Assembly: GCF_009497655.1 (NCBI RefSeq)
Contig: NZ_CP023317.1
Coordinates: forward strand, 1,145,501 to 1,209,500
Direction: 5' to 3'
DNA: 64,000 nucleotides
Source: Priestia megaterium
GTDB taxonomy: Bacteria; Bacillota; Bacilli; Bacillales; Bacillaceae_H
Shown one piece after another: positions 50,452 to 58,860 of the stretch. Both the position numbers and the translations under genes were made by a program. The notes below the pieces were generated by a model that saw only the letters and a list, made by a program, of their open reading frames with translations, had not been told where the DNA came from and did no database searches. Numbering within the stretch: the first letter of the stretch is position 1; every line of letters begins with the position of its first letter.

Positions 50452-51675
50452 ATGAAGATATATTTCTCTTTGACTCTTTTTACATGTAAAGCTCTATTGA
50501 AAAATATAAAATCTCTCATACTGCTAATAATGATCCCTGCTCTGTTTTTATTTGGAGCAGGGATCATTATTAGTCAGACCATGCAAGGTGAGGAGAAGGT
50601 AAATCGGTTCCCCGTGGCCATTGTGGATAAAGATGATACGGCACAAACGAAGTACGTCATCGAACAGCTGACTGAAGGTAAGCTTCGCAAGATCATGAAG
50701 CCGCTTTACACGAATGAAGAGAAAGCTAAACAGCTGCTGCAGCAAAATAAAGTGGCAGCCATTGTAACGCTGCCAAAAGGTTTTAGTCACGATATTGCTC
50801 ATGGGGAAAATCAGCCTTTACACGTCATTGGAAACAGCAATAAGCCGCTTCAGTCACAGCTGTTTCGCTACGTGATGGAAAGTGCAGCCGACTACACGTC
50901 AGCCGCTCAAAGCGGTATTAATACGGTTGATGCCTTTTTAGAAAAAGAAAATGTTTCCGATGAAAAGAGACGCGCAGAATTTAAGAAGAGCTTAGTAACG
51001 TTTGGGCTTCATGTATTAGATAGAGGAAGTTTATTTGATGAACAAGTAGAAACGAGTTTCTTTCAACAGGATATGAAGCAATATTATGTCCTGTCTTTTG
51101 CTGCTTTGCTGCTTATGATTTGGAGCTACGGCGGATGGCTGCTTGCTAGTGAAACGCAGACTTCTCCCGTGCTGGATCGAATGAAAACAAGAGGTGTATC
51201 GTTTCTTCGCATTTATTTAGCGCAGCTGACGGCTCTGTTTGTTCTTTTGCTACCGGTATCTGTCGTATTGTTTGGAAGCCTCATTAAAGGACTGAAACTG
51301 CCTGTAACCGGTACGTACGGAGAGCTTTTTTTAGGGATAAGCGGAAGTTTGTTTGCTTTTTTATGTTTGTTTTTACTTCTTCGGGTTCTTTTTTTATCAC
51401 AAAAAGCTTATCAACTAACCGGTTTGCTGTTTATTTTGCTGAGTACGATTTTAAGCGGACATGTTGTGCCGGTCGTCTATTTACCAGACTGGGCGAGTGG
51501 TTTTCAGAAATGGTCACTCAACACCCGCGTCTTGGAGCTGTTATTTTATGAATTTGATGGATATAACACAAACGAAGCTTTTCTTTACCTTAAGCCTATT
51601 CTCATTACGGCAGCAGGAAGTTTTGTTCTTGCTGTTGGCTACGTGATGACTTTGCAAAGGCGGTGGAGAAAATAA
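50452..51675 (+). CDS. ABC-2 type transporter permease 1
   Basis: A 407-aa permease with the ABC-2/YhgE-like plan: an N-terminal membrane segment (about residues 20-42), an extracellular domain of about 180 residues (about 45-220), and five to six C-terminal segments. AIVDKDDTAQTKYVIEQLTE marks the start of the extracellular domain. AAAGGTGCAAAG precedes the ATG, 14 bases after the DUF6583 gene. The next gene overlaps it by 13 bases. Related transporters export lipids, peptides or antibiotics. Confidence 0.85.
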   Translation: MKIYFSLTLFTCKALLKNIKSLILLIMIPALFLFGAGIIISQTMQGEEKVNRFPVAIVDKDDTAQTKYVIEQLTEGKLRKIMKPLYTNEEKAKQLLQQNKVAAIVTLPKGFSHDIAHGENQPLHVIGNSNKPLQSQLFRYVMESAADYTSAAQSGINTVDAFLEKENVSDEKRRAEFKKSLVTFGLHVLDRGSLFDEQVETSFFQQDMKQYYVLSFAALLLMIWSYGGWLLASETQTSPVLDRMKTRGVSFLRIYLAQLTALFVLLLPVSVVLFGSLIKGLKLPVTGTYGELFLGISGSLFAFLCLFLLLRVLFLSQKAYQLTGLLFILLSTILSGHVVPVVYLPDWASGFQKWSLNTRVLELLFYEFDGYNTNEAFLYLKPILITAAGSFVLAVGYVMTLQRRWRK

Positions 51676-52817
51676 TCAGTGAAAAAATAAAGCAGCTGCT
51701 GAAGCGCCCTATGCTTATTGTTATGATTTTCTTTTTACCTTTAATAGGAACGGTCATCAGCAGCTCGTTTTTAGAAAAAGTACAAAGTGATTCAAAAATA
51801 CCCGTTGCTCTTGTCGATCAAGACCACAGCAACATGTCTAAACAAGTGATGGATCGACTGCAGAAAACAACAGAAATTCAGTTTCTTTCTATGAATGAAG
51901 AACAAGCGAGAAAGCAGCTGGCAAAAAATAAAATTGACAGCATCTTTGTGTTTCCTAACGGATTTCAGCAAGAAGTAGAAGCGGGGAATTATCAGGGAGT
52001 CATTGATTTGCTTACGCTGCCTTCTTCTGTTGCGACAGAAGCGGTTCGAGAAGTCGTGGCCAGTGAAGTGACACGGTTAACGACAAATGTTAAAGCCGCA
52101 AATGAAGTGCGTTTTTTATATAAAGTCTATCACATTCATGCAGGACCGGATTTATGGAAAGAAGCGTATCACTATACCGATAACCAGTGGAAACCAAAGC
52201 CGCTGATGACAATTGATTACGAGGCGCAAGGAACGAAGGAGCATAAGAAGCAAGGGAGCGTTCAAATGACCGGATACGTACCGCTATGGGGATTTTTTAC
52301 GCTTTTGCTTTGCTGCATTACATCAGATTGGATGATTAGAGAGCGGAAGCACCTTTTCAAACGAATGAAAACGATGCAAAAAGGACTTTACGGTTATATT
52401 CGAAGCGTCAGCGCCGCTTATGCTGTGCTATACGTGCTTCAAGCTCTCATCAGTTTTGCTCTATTTAAATGGCTGTATGGAGCAGAGTCTTACGGTGTGC
52501 TGCTGTATATGTGTATCTATGTGATCACATGCGTTGCTTTTAGCACGTGGCTTGCAAGTGAAAGTCAGCGAGTTGGCTCTTATTATATGATCAGCGTCGT
52601 CATGGTCACAGGACTCAGCATAATAGGAGGGAGCTTTTTCCCGGTAGGAGAGCTTTCTGCAACGATTGAAAGAATAAGTCAGTGGCTTCCGCAGCATCTG
52701 CTTCTGTATCAGCATACACTGCCGCTTACGTTCATTTGGAAAGAGATAGCTGTTTCCATTGGATGCATATGTTTGTGCACGTTTAAAATAGTGTGGAATG
52801 TGAGGAGCATTAAATGA
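51663..52817 (+). CDS. ABC-2 type transporter permease 2
   Basis: A 384-aa homologue of permease 1 with the same layout: VMIFFLPLIGTVISSSF at the N-terminus, VALVDQDHSNMSKQVMDRLQ opening the extracellular domain, then five membrane segments. It starts with GTG 51663 inside the end of permease 1 and overlaps the ATPase gene by 4 bases (ATGA). The two permeases probably form a heterodimer, as in linearmycin-type and CcmB-like exporters. Confidence 0.85.
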   Translation: MEKIISEKIKQLLKRPMLIVMIFFLPLIGTVISSSFLEKVQSDSKIPVALVDQDHSNMSKQVMDRLQKTTEIQFLSMNEEQARKQLAKNKIDSIFVFPNGFQQEVEAGNYQGVIDLLTLPSSVATEAVREVVASEVTRLTTNVKAANEVRFLYKVYHIHAGPDLWKEAYHYTDNQWKPKPLMTIDYEAQGTKEHKKQGSVQMTGYVPLWGFFTLLLCCITSDWMIRERKHLFKRMKTMQKGLYGYIRSVSAAYAVLYVLQALISFALFKWLYGAESYGVLLYMCIYVITCVAFSTWLASESQRVGSYYMISVVMVTGLSIIGGSFFPVGELSATIERISQWLPQHLLLYQHTLPLTFIWKEIAVSIGCICLCTFKIVWNVRSIK

Positions 52818-53524
52818 TTGAAATTAACAATGTTAGCAAAACATACGGAAAAAAACAATCGTTAGCAAATGTTACGCTGACCGTAGAAAGTGGAGAAGTC
52901 ATTGGTCTTTTAGGACCAAACGGCGCTGGTAAGTCAACGCTTCTGTCTATTTTGTCTACCATTACGGCTCCTTCAAGCGGGAATGTCACGATTGGAGGCT
53001 TATCGCTTAAGAAAAATCAAAAAGCGATACGAGAAGTCATTGGCTACGTTCCACAAGACATAGCGCTGTGGGAAGAGCTTAGCGTAAAAGAAAACATGAA
53101 AATGTGGAGCAAAATGACTTCACGCTCTCTGTCGAATGAACAGCTTCAGTCTCTTTGCTCAGCTGTACAGCTCGAAGGAAGATGGAAGGATAAAGTGAAA
53201 AATTTATCAGGAGGCATGAAGCGAAAGCTGAATATAGCCGTTTCACTTATTCATGAACCGTCCGTTTTGTTAATGGACGAGCCGACAGTCGGAATTGATT
53301 TGCAGTCCAAGCTTGAGATCATTCATTATATTAAACAGCTGGCGGCAAAAGGAAAGACGATTATCTATATCACCCATGATTTGAATGAAATTTTAGGCGT
53401 GTGTGATCGGTTTGCCGTCTTAAAGGAAGGAAAGCTGGAGTTTGTCGGCACAATGGACCAAGCGAAGGAAAAGACTGGGGAAGACGCAGAAGAGAACGTT
53501 GTGTATAAGCTGCTGCATGATTAA
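52814..53524 (+). CDS. ABC transporter ATP-binding protein
   Basis: A 236-aa nucleotide-binding domain that powers the two preceding permeases. Walker A GPNGAGKSTLL (about residues 35-45), Q-loop YVPQDIALWEELS, signature LSGGMKRKL, Walker B VLLMDEPTVGID and H-loop IYITHD are all intact. Translationally coupled to permease 2. A strong terminator closes the four-gene operon. Confidence 0.95.
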   Translation: MIEINNVSKTYGKKQSLANVTLTVESGEVIGLLGPNGAGKSTLLSILSTITAPSSGNVTIGGLSLKKNQKAIREVIGYVPQDIALWEELSVKENMKMWSKMTSRSLSNEQLQSLCSAVQLEGRWKDKVKNLSGGMKRKLNIAVSLIHEPSVLLMDEPTVGIDLQSKLEIIHYIKQLAAKGKTIIYITHDLNEILGVCDRFAVLKEGKLEFVGTMDQAKEKTGEDAEENVVYKLLHD

Positions 53525-53542
53525 GAGTAAGCAATCATAAAA

Positions 53543-53573
53543 AAAGAGCCGCTTCGTGAAGAAGCGGCTCTTT
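53543..53573. terminator. Bidirectional terminator, ABC operon / CNNM gene
   Basis: AAAGAGCCGCTTC-gtgaa-GAAGCGGCTCTTT. Confidence 0.92.
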
Positions 53574-53576
53574 CTA

Positions 53577-54932
53577 TTATGCTTGTGTAACTTCTTGTTC
53601 TGGTGAATGGCTTTCAGGCTGCACGCGTTCTTCCTCAGGAAGGGCACGTACTTCCACTTCTTTCATTTGGTGACCGTCCATTTCTTTTGCAATAAACTCG
53701 TATCCAAAAAGTTTGAACGATTCGCCTTCTTGAATATCGATATTTTGCATCAGCATCCAGCCGCCGATTGTATCGATATCATCGTTTTCAATTTCGATAT
53801 GAAGCACTTCGTTGACTTCTTCAAGCAGTACTTTTGAGTTAAAGACAAAGTGCTGATCGCTGATTTTTTGAACAAGCGGCTTTTCATCTGTATCAAACTC
53901 ATCTCGAATTTCTCCAACGATTTCTTCTAAAATATCTTCAACGGTAACGATACCAGCCGTACCGCCGTACTCGTCAATCAACACGGCCATATGCGTACGT
54001 TTCTTCTGCATCGAGCGCAGTAGGTCTTGAATCGCTACGGTTTCAATTACTTGAATAATAGGATTCATATAAAGCTTCACGCTTTGCTTTTTTAACGCAT
54101 CGTTAATTACGACATCGTTTAGAATCTCTTTGACGTTGACTAAGCCGATAATGTTATCTTTGTCTCCGTCAACGGTAACAGGGTAACGGGTGTAGCGGTC
54201 TTCTACAGCAAGCTTTAAGAAATCTTCAATGCTGTCGTCTTCAGAAACAGCTGAAATTTCTGTTCTTGGTACCATGATTTCGCGAGCAACACGGTTATCG
54301 AATTCAAAAATGTTGTTCACGTACTTATATTCAGACTGGTTAATTTCCCCGCCTTTAAAACTTTCTGATAAAATAATGCGCAGCTCTTCTTCACTGTGCG
54401 CAAGTTCATGCTCTGAAGCTGGCTTTAATCCAAACATGCCAGTTAACAAACGGGCAGAACCATTTAGTAACCAAATGAAAGGGAACATGATTTTATAGAA
54501 TAAAATTAACGGACGAGCAAACAATAACGTAACTGTTTCAGCTTTTTGAATCGCAAATGTTTTTGGGGCTAATTCACCAACGACTACGTGAACAAACGTT
54601 ACAAGCGCAAATGCGATAATGAATGAAAGAATATGTGTTAAAGATGCAGCAACACCAAGTTCTTCAAACAGAGGTTCCAAAATCTTCGCAACAGTCGGTT
54701 CTCCTAACCAACCGAGTCCTAAAGCAGTAATCGTAATACCAAGCTGACACGCCGATAAATACTCATCTAAGTGTGTCGTTACGGTTTTAACCGCATTCGC
54801 TCCTTTTTTGCCTTCAGCAACAAGTTGATCTACCCGTGAACTACGAAGCTTCACAATTGCAAACTCTGAAGCAACGAAAAAAGCAGTGAGTACAATTAAA
54901 ATCGCAAAAATAATTAAGTTAATGGTTATCAA
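53577..54932 (-). CDS. CNNM/CorC (hemolysin-type) membrane protein
   Basis: A 451-aa divalent-cation (Mg2+) transport family protein. CNNM/DUF21 membrane domain (1-190; [36 protein letters not shown]), two CBS domains (about 205-330; [40 protein letters not shown]) and a CorC_HlyC C-terminal domain. B. subtilis has several such paralogues (MpfA/YhdP group). It starts at TTG 54932; the only strong Shine-Dalgarno-like sequence, AGGAGG, lies about 45 bases upstream and is separated from the start by a 12-bp hairpin. Confidence 0.88.
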   Translation of the reverse strand: MITINLIIFAILIVLTAFFVASEFAIVKLRSSRVDQLVAEGKKGANAVKTVTTHLDEYLSACQLGITITALGLGWLGEPTVAKILEPLFEELGVAASLTHILSFIIAFALVTFVHVVVGELAPKTFAIQKAETVTLLFARPLILFYKIMFPFIWLLNGSARLLTGMFGLKPASEHELAHSEEELRIILSESFKGGEINQSEYKYVNNIFEFDNRVAREIMVPRTEISAVSEDDSIEDFLKLAVEDRYTRYPVTVDGDKDNIIGLVNVKEILNDVVINDALKKQSVKLYMNPIIQVIETVAIQDLLRSMQKKRTHMAVLIDEYGGTAGIVTVEDILEEIVGEIRDEFDTDEKPLVQKISDQHFVFNSKVLLEEVNEVLHIEIENDDIDTIGGWMLMQNIDIQEGESFKLFGYEFIAKEMDGHQMKEVEVRALPEEERVQPESHSPEQEVTQA

Positions 54933-54940
54933 TGAATATA

Positions 54941-54966
54941 CTTACTTTATAGTGCTATAAAGTAAG
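54941..54966 (-). other. Hairpin between AGGAGG and the TTG start of the CNNM gene
   Basis: CTTACTTTATAG-tg-CTATAAAGTAAG, a perfect 12-bp inverted repeat just before the TTG start. Minus-strand mRNA would have AGGAGG, the hairpin, then TTG. It could be an operator or a folded leader that sets ribosome access. Confidence 0.6.
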
Positions 54967-54991
54967 TAAACACCTCCTGTAAATAATAAAT

Positions 54992-55357
54992 TTACGACAG
55001 CAGCAGAAGTAAAGAGTGCAAAAGAGTGACGCTTTCTGGTGAAAGCCGATTCATCATTACTTTTCGATCTTCTTCATTCAGCTTTTCCATAAGCGGTGCA
55101 ACTTCTTTTAAACTGTCGTTTAGTACGTAAAATTTGGATGCTAATTCGTCTTTGGAGTGGCTATTCTCGGATTGCTCTACAGAAAAGAGAGAAGAAATCT
55201 CTTCAAGAGAACGGCCTTCGCTTTTTAATTTTTCAATAAAGTAAAGACGTTTCAGCGCTTCTTCGTTATAAAAGCGATAGTTAGAAGCAGAGCGTTCTGC
55301 TTTTAACAACCCAATGTTGGTATAATAGTCAACCGTGCGCTTCGTTACATGTGCCAT
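54992..55357 (-). CDS. MerR-family regulator with disrupted start region
   Basis: A small MerR-type regulator: helix-turn-helix (VTKRTVDYYTNIGLLKAERS, NYRFYNEEALKRLYFIEKLK) and a coiled dimerisation helix to the end. The open frame continues upstream of the ATG at 55357 as VATYKIGELAE, the family's normal N-terminus, but no start codon exists there in frame. An ATG at 55395 with AAAGGAGG 10 bases before it is out of frame by one base, across a GGGG run (55390-55393). A fifth G would restore a full 133-aa protein. So this is a start-proximal frameshift, a sequencing error, or unusual initiation. Confidence 0.75.
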   Translation of the reverse strand: MAHVTKRTVDYYTNIGLLKAERSASNYRFYNEEALKRLYFIEKLKSEGRSLEEISSLFSVEQSENSHSKDELASKFYVLNDSLKEVAPLMEKLNEEDRKVMMNRLSPESVTLLHSLLLLLS

Positions 55358-55422
55358 CTCTGCAAGTTCGCCAATTTTGTATGTCGCAACCCCATCAGAA
55401 TACCACCTCCTTTAACTATGTC

Positions 55423-55440
55423 AACCATCACGTGATGGTT
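55423..55440. promoter_or_regulatory. 18-bp perfect palindrome upstream of merR
   Basis: AACCATCACGTGATGGTT, overlapping a minus-strand TTGACA (55419-55424) by two bases. Probable autoregulatory operator of the MerR-type protein. Confidence 0.6.
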
Positions 55441-55570
55441 TTTATCTACGCAACTATTTATCTTTTATCCTATCGTAATTAAGTATACGCGCGTAAGATC
55501 AAAAAGTTTCATTTTTTTATTAGCATTCAGTATATCTCAAAATAAGGTAGTTTGACAAAGATTTTATAAA

Positions 55571-55602
55571 AAAAAACTCGCTTATATTAAGCGAGTTTTT
55601 TA
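55571..55602 (-). terminator. Terminator overlapping the end of the 66-aa gene
   Basis: AAAAACTCGCTT-atatt-AAGCGAGTTTTT; the stop codon lies in the hairpin. Confidence 0.88.
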
Positions 55603-55787
55603 GTAGGATGACGTACGATAATGTGCATGCGTTCATACACATATTGAATACGTTCAGTATATTCTATGAACTCAGAGCTCATTGGAGATAGCTGATCAGC
55701 AATACGGTGCATAATAGCAGCTTCTTCTTTTAACGAATCTAAATTTTGAGTTCGGTCAATTCTAGATTTAAATGTTAACGAAATCAT
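55587..55787 (-). CDS. Small hypothetical protein, 66 aa
   Basis: A 66-aa charged, helical, soluble protein (SLKEEAAIMHRIADQLSP, EFIEYTERIQYVYERMHII). ATG 55787 follows CGAGGTGAA at the right distance. It ends in a strong terminator and so forms its own transcription unit. Not recognised. Confidence 0.65.
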   Translation of the reverse strand: MISLTFKSRIDRTQNLDSLKEEAAIMHRIADQLSPMSSEFIEYTERIQYVYERMHIIVRHPTKKLA

Positions 55788-55934
55788 GTTATTCACCTCG
55801 TTGTTATATTACTTGTTATGAGACACTATGTCCGTGACTTTTATCACTCTAGTCAAAGGTGATAACGTAATTATTTGATGTTTGCCGGCATTTTGTGTAG
55901 GATGATTAGAAAAGGGTTTTTATGGGAGAATGAA

Positions 55935-56333
55935 ATGAATTTAAAACGAATGCACCACGTAGCCATTATAGGAAGTAATTATGAACGTTCAAAAGCTTTT
56001 TATGTAAATGTGTTAGGATGCAAGATTATAGAAGAAACATATAGAAAAGAAAGAGATTCATATAAGCTAGATTTAGAAGTAGCTCCTGGCTATCAAATTG
56101 AGTTGTTCTCGTTTCCAAATCCACCACAGCGTCCTTCAAGACCTGAAGCGTGCGGCTTACGCCATTTAGCTTTTGCGGTTGAAAGCGTAGAGGATTCCAA
56201 GCGTGAACTAGAGCAGCAAGGGATTGATGTGGAACCTATTAGGGTAGATGAACTAACGGGAAAAAAATTCACATTTTTTGCTGATCCGGACGGGTTACCG
56301 CTAGAGCTTTATGAAGAGAAAGAGGGGGAATAA
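55935..56333 (+). CDS. VOC-family protein (GloA2/YaeR-like)
   Basis: A 132-aa VOC protein with RMHHVAIIGSNYERSKAFYV at the N-terminus (first His ligand), GYQIELFSFPNPP in the middle (Glu ligand), GLRHLAFAVESVEDSKRELE (second His) and DPDGLPLELYEEKE at the end (last Glu). All four metal-ligand positions are present, unlike the VOC gene at 47103. This pattern is that of the SMU1112c/YaeR group. Start ATG 55935 behind GGGAGAA. The next gene begins five bases after the stop. Confidence 0.85.
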   Translation: MNLKRMHHVAIIGSNYERSKAFYVNVLGCKIIEETYRKERDSYKLDLEVAPGYQIELFSFPNPPQRPSRPEACGLRHLAFAVESVEDSKRELEQQGIDVEPIRVDELTGKKFTFFADPDGLPLELYEEKEGE

Positions 56334-56338
56334 GGAGT

Positions 56339-57205
56339 ATGTGCAATTATTTATTCGTATACGGAACGCTTCTTGAAGGAGAAGGTAATCACGGGTTGCT
56401 GCATCATGCGCGCTCAATTGCCAAGCAGGCAAAAACGAAAGGGAAATTATATGATACTAAGCAAGGCTATCCAATGCTTGATATCGACAGTGAACACATT
56501 GTATACGGAGAAGTATATGAAGTGACCGATCAGCTTATGTGGAAGGCGCTTGATGAATTAGAAGGGTACATTCATGAAGGTCATAAAGACAATGAATATG
56601 ATAAAGTTGTGCAAACGGTTGAAACGGACCAAGGTGAATTTGAAGCCGTTGTATATGTAGCAAGAGACCGTTCTCTGCTGCAAGAATTTATTCCAGGCGG
56701 AAACTGGCGCGTATGGAAAGAAGATTTATTAGAAGGCATGCTGTATTTTGCTTACGGTTCATGTATGGATAACGATCGTTTTATTAAGCACGGCGTTGAT
56801 CAGCATTTCCAAGACTGTCTTGGCAGAGCTGTTTTTAAAGGCTATACGCTTCGGTATAACCACGTTATTCATGACGGAGGACGTGCAGACATGGTTGAAG
56901 AAGGCGGAGTTGTTGAAGGCAAACTGTACCGCGTGCCGCCCGAAGCAATCACGTATTTGTATGGCAGAGAAGGGGTAGATAATAACGGCTATCGTCCTGC
57001 TATTATTTCTGTCGAGCATGAAGGTAAGATGGTGGATCATGTTCTTACTTTTTTTGTGTTAAATAAAGAAAAAGAAGTCGCACCTCCGGATCACTATTCG
57101 ACTGAAATTATTCGAGGAGCAACAGGTGTACTCAGCGAAGAATACGTTCAGAAGCTAATAGAGCAAGTCCATGCGCTAAAAAATAGCGATGTTGTAAATA
57201 ACTAA
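56339..57205 (+). CDS. Two-domain gamma-glutamylcyclotransferase-like protein
   Basis: A 288-aa fusion of two AIG2/GGCT-like folds. N-terminal domain (1-125): LFVYGTLLEGEGNH with the substrate loop and ALDELEGY. C-terminal domain (about 135-285): YFAYGSCMDNDRFI, GKLYRVPPEAITYLYGREGV and GYRPAIISVEHEGK. Such proteins cleave gamma-glutamyl amines or peptides to 5-oxoproline. It is coupled to the upstream VOC gene (5-base gap). Two catalytic domains in one chain could handle related substrates or include one regulatory copy. Confidence 0.82.
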   Translation: MCNYLFVYGTLLEGEGNHGLLHHARSIAKQAKTKGKLYDTKQGYPMLDIDSEHIVYGEVYEVTDQLMWKALDELEGYIHEGHKDNEYDKVVQTVETDQGEFEAVVYVARDRSLLQEFIPGGNWRVWKEDLLEGMLYFAYGSCMDNDRFIKHGVDQHFQDCLGRAVFKGYTLRYNHVIHDGGRADMVEEGGVVEGKLYRVPPEAITYLYGREGVDNNGYRPAIISVEHEGKMVDHVLTFFVLNKEKEVAPPDHYSTEIIRGATGVLSEEYVQKLIEQVHALKNSDVVNN

Positions 57206-57206
57206 T

Positions 57207-57360
57207 ATAAAAAGACGCAGGGACAAAAGTAGTTTAGTTGAAGAAAGCTCCGAACGAGTAATCGTTCGGAGCTTTTCATTGTTATGGTGAACGCAGTCCA
57301 GATCATTGATCCCATTTGTTCGTCTCAAGGTTGGATTGATTTTGTTATGTTCTCTGTTGC
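57207..57360 (+). repeat. GAGGCTGGGA inverted-repeat element, copy 3 (internally deleted)
   Basis: Starts four bases after the GGCT-like stop. The left end is AAAAAGACGCAGGGAC (altered), then the terminator-like hairpin in a third sequence version (AAGCTCCGAAC.../GTTCGGAGCTTTT, about 57245-57277), GGTGAACGCAG, and a right end TTTTGTTATGTTC. The GC-rich core present in copies 1 and 2 is absent. It fills the gap to the convergent epimerase gene. Confidence 0.85.
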
Positions 57361-57361
57361 A

Positions 57362-58237
57362 TTAACTAAAGGAAACAGAGAATTCTGTTTGAAATACACC
57401 GTCTTTTGATAAACGGTTGATGCCTAATTTTTCTTTGAAATTTCCGTTGTGGTCATGCGTATCTGCAATTCCAAACCAAGGTTCGATGCAAAGAAAAGGA
57501 GCGATTGTATGATTTTCTGCATCATACTTTGACCAAATACCGACATAAGGGAAATCATTAAACTGAACGTTAATTTGATTTTCATTAACCGGTGATTTAA
57601 TTGTAATTCCGTCAATATGGCTAAAAATTAACGCGTCATTTGCAAATAAATCTGCGCTTAGCGGCAGCTTGTGCAAGTTTTCTGCAGCCCCTTTTTCATG
57701 AATAAGAGCGTCTTTTAATACAAATTCCTTCGGCGTAGTTTCAGAAGGCTCTATTTCTAAAAAGTAATCAGAAATCTGCTCGTTTTCACGTAGCGGAATA
57801 CGAAAAGCAGGGTGGGCTCCAATTGAAAAATACATATCCTCTTTATCTTCATTTACTACTTTCCACTGAAACGTTAATCGATTGTTTTCCAGACGGTAGC
57901 TAATTTCAACTGAACATTCAAATGGATATACGTCTTTAAACCGGCCGTTTGTGGCAAATTTCAGCCGTGCTGTTTCGTTTGTTTGCTCAATCACGCTGAA
58001 AGTAGAATCACGTAAAAAGCCGTGCTGAGGCAAAGAGTATTCGCGCTGATCAACGGTATACTGATCATTTTTTAATCGGCCTACGATTGGAAACAATACG
58101 GGCGATACTCGTCCCCAATAAGCGGGGTCTCCGCTCCACATAAACTGCAGGCCTTTTTCTTTATGAAATACTTCTACAACTTCCGCTCCTTTTTCTTCAA
58201 TGCTGACTTTCATTTCGCTATTTTCTAGTACAATCAT
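57362..58237 (-). CDS. Aldose-1-epimerase (galactose mutarotase) family protein
   Basis: A 291-aa beta-sandwich protein of the LacX/YihR-like mutarotase branch. Family stretches: KEKGLQFMWSGDPAYWGRVS near residue 30, LPQHGFLRDSTFSV near 75, FSIGAHPAFRIPL near 150 (active-site His) and LCIEPWFGIADTHDHNGNFK near the C-terminus (catalytic Glu). ATG 58237 follows GGGAGATG; the frame from 58252 has no better site. The sugar is unknown. Confidence 0.88.
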   Translation of the reverse strand: MIVLENSEMKVSIEEKGAEVVEVFHKEKGLQFMWSGDPAYWGRVSPVLFPIVGRLKNDQYTVDQREYSLPQHGFLRDSTFSVIEQTNETARLKFATNGRFKDVYPFECSVEISYRLENNRLTFQWKVVNEDKEDMYFSIGAHPAFRIPLRENEQISDYFLEIEPSETTPKEFVLKDALIHEKGAAENLHKLPLSADLFANDALIFSHIDGITIKSPVNENQINVQFNDFPYVGIWSKYDAENHTIAPFLCIEPWFGIADTHDHNGNFKEKLGINRLSKDGVFQTEFSVSFS

Positions 58238-58378
58238 TACAACATCTCCCAAATCGTTGTTGTACGCTAGAGCTGTCTCAAACGTACTGGCTTTGCTTAT
58301 ATTATACCCTTCTTGGCAAAAAAGGTATTAATTTCCCTATTTTTGTTCAAATTAATATAGAAAAAGGAGGGTTCAAAT

Positions 58379-58825
58379 ATGAATCATGCAACATTATTGC
58401 TCATTAAATTTGCAGCGGCACTTATTGCGTTTGGTATAGGCCTTGATTTGTTTTTTGATGCAACCATCGGAGACATTATTTCTTTTAGCTTGTTAACGAC
58501 AGTTGTGACATATCTAGTAGTGGATCGAATTGTACTGCCTCGAGTGGGAAATCGCGATGCCATTATTGTTGAATTTGTTCTAACGTATATGAGCGTATGG
58601 ATTTTTGGAACATTGTTATTAGACAGTTACGTTCAAATTGCTTGGGGAAGTATTATTTCTGCAGCTATTATTACATTTGCTGAAGTTTTTGTTCACCGCT
58701 ACTTATTCAACCATATTGAAACGAAACATACAGCGAGAACGCGTCCGGCTTTTAAGCGAAAACTAGCGTATGACACAGAATTTGCAGAAGAACAGCATGT
58801 AGAAAACAAAGAAAATCCAAAATAA
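58379..58825 (+). CDS. YndM-like DUF2512 membrane protein
   Basis: A 148-aa protein with four hydrophobic segments in residues 5-115 and a charged tail (ending EQHVENKENPK). The sequence LDLFFDATIGDIISFSLLTT and VTYLVVDRIVLPRVGN match the DUF2512/YndM family of spore formers. AAAAGGAGGG precedes the ATG at 58379. Function unknown. Confidence 0.82.
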   Translation: MNHATLLLIKFAAALIAFGIGLDLFFDATIGDIISFSLLTTVVTYLVVDRIVLPRVGNRDAIIVEFVLTYMSVWIFGTLLLDSYVQIAWGSIISAAIITFAEVFVHRYLFNHIETKHTARTRPAFKRKLAYDTEFAEEQHVENKENPK

Positions 58826-58857
58826 AAAGAAAGCTCAATTTTGAGCTTTCTTTTTAT
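58824..58857. terminator. Bidirectional terminator
   Basis: AAAAAGAAAGCTCAA/TTGAGCTTTCTTTTT between convergent yndM-like and signal peptidase genes. Confidence 0.92.
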
Positions 58858-58860
58858 GTG

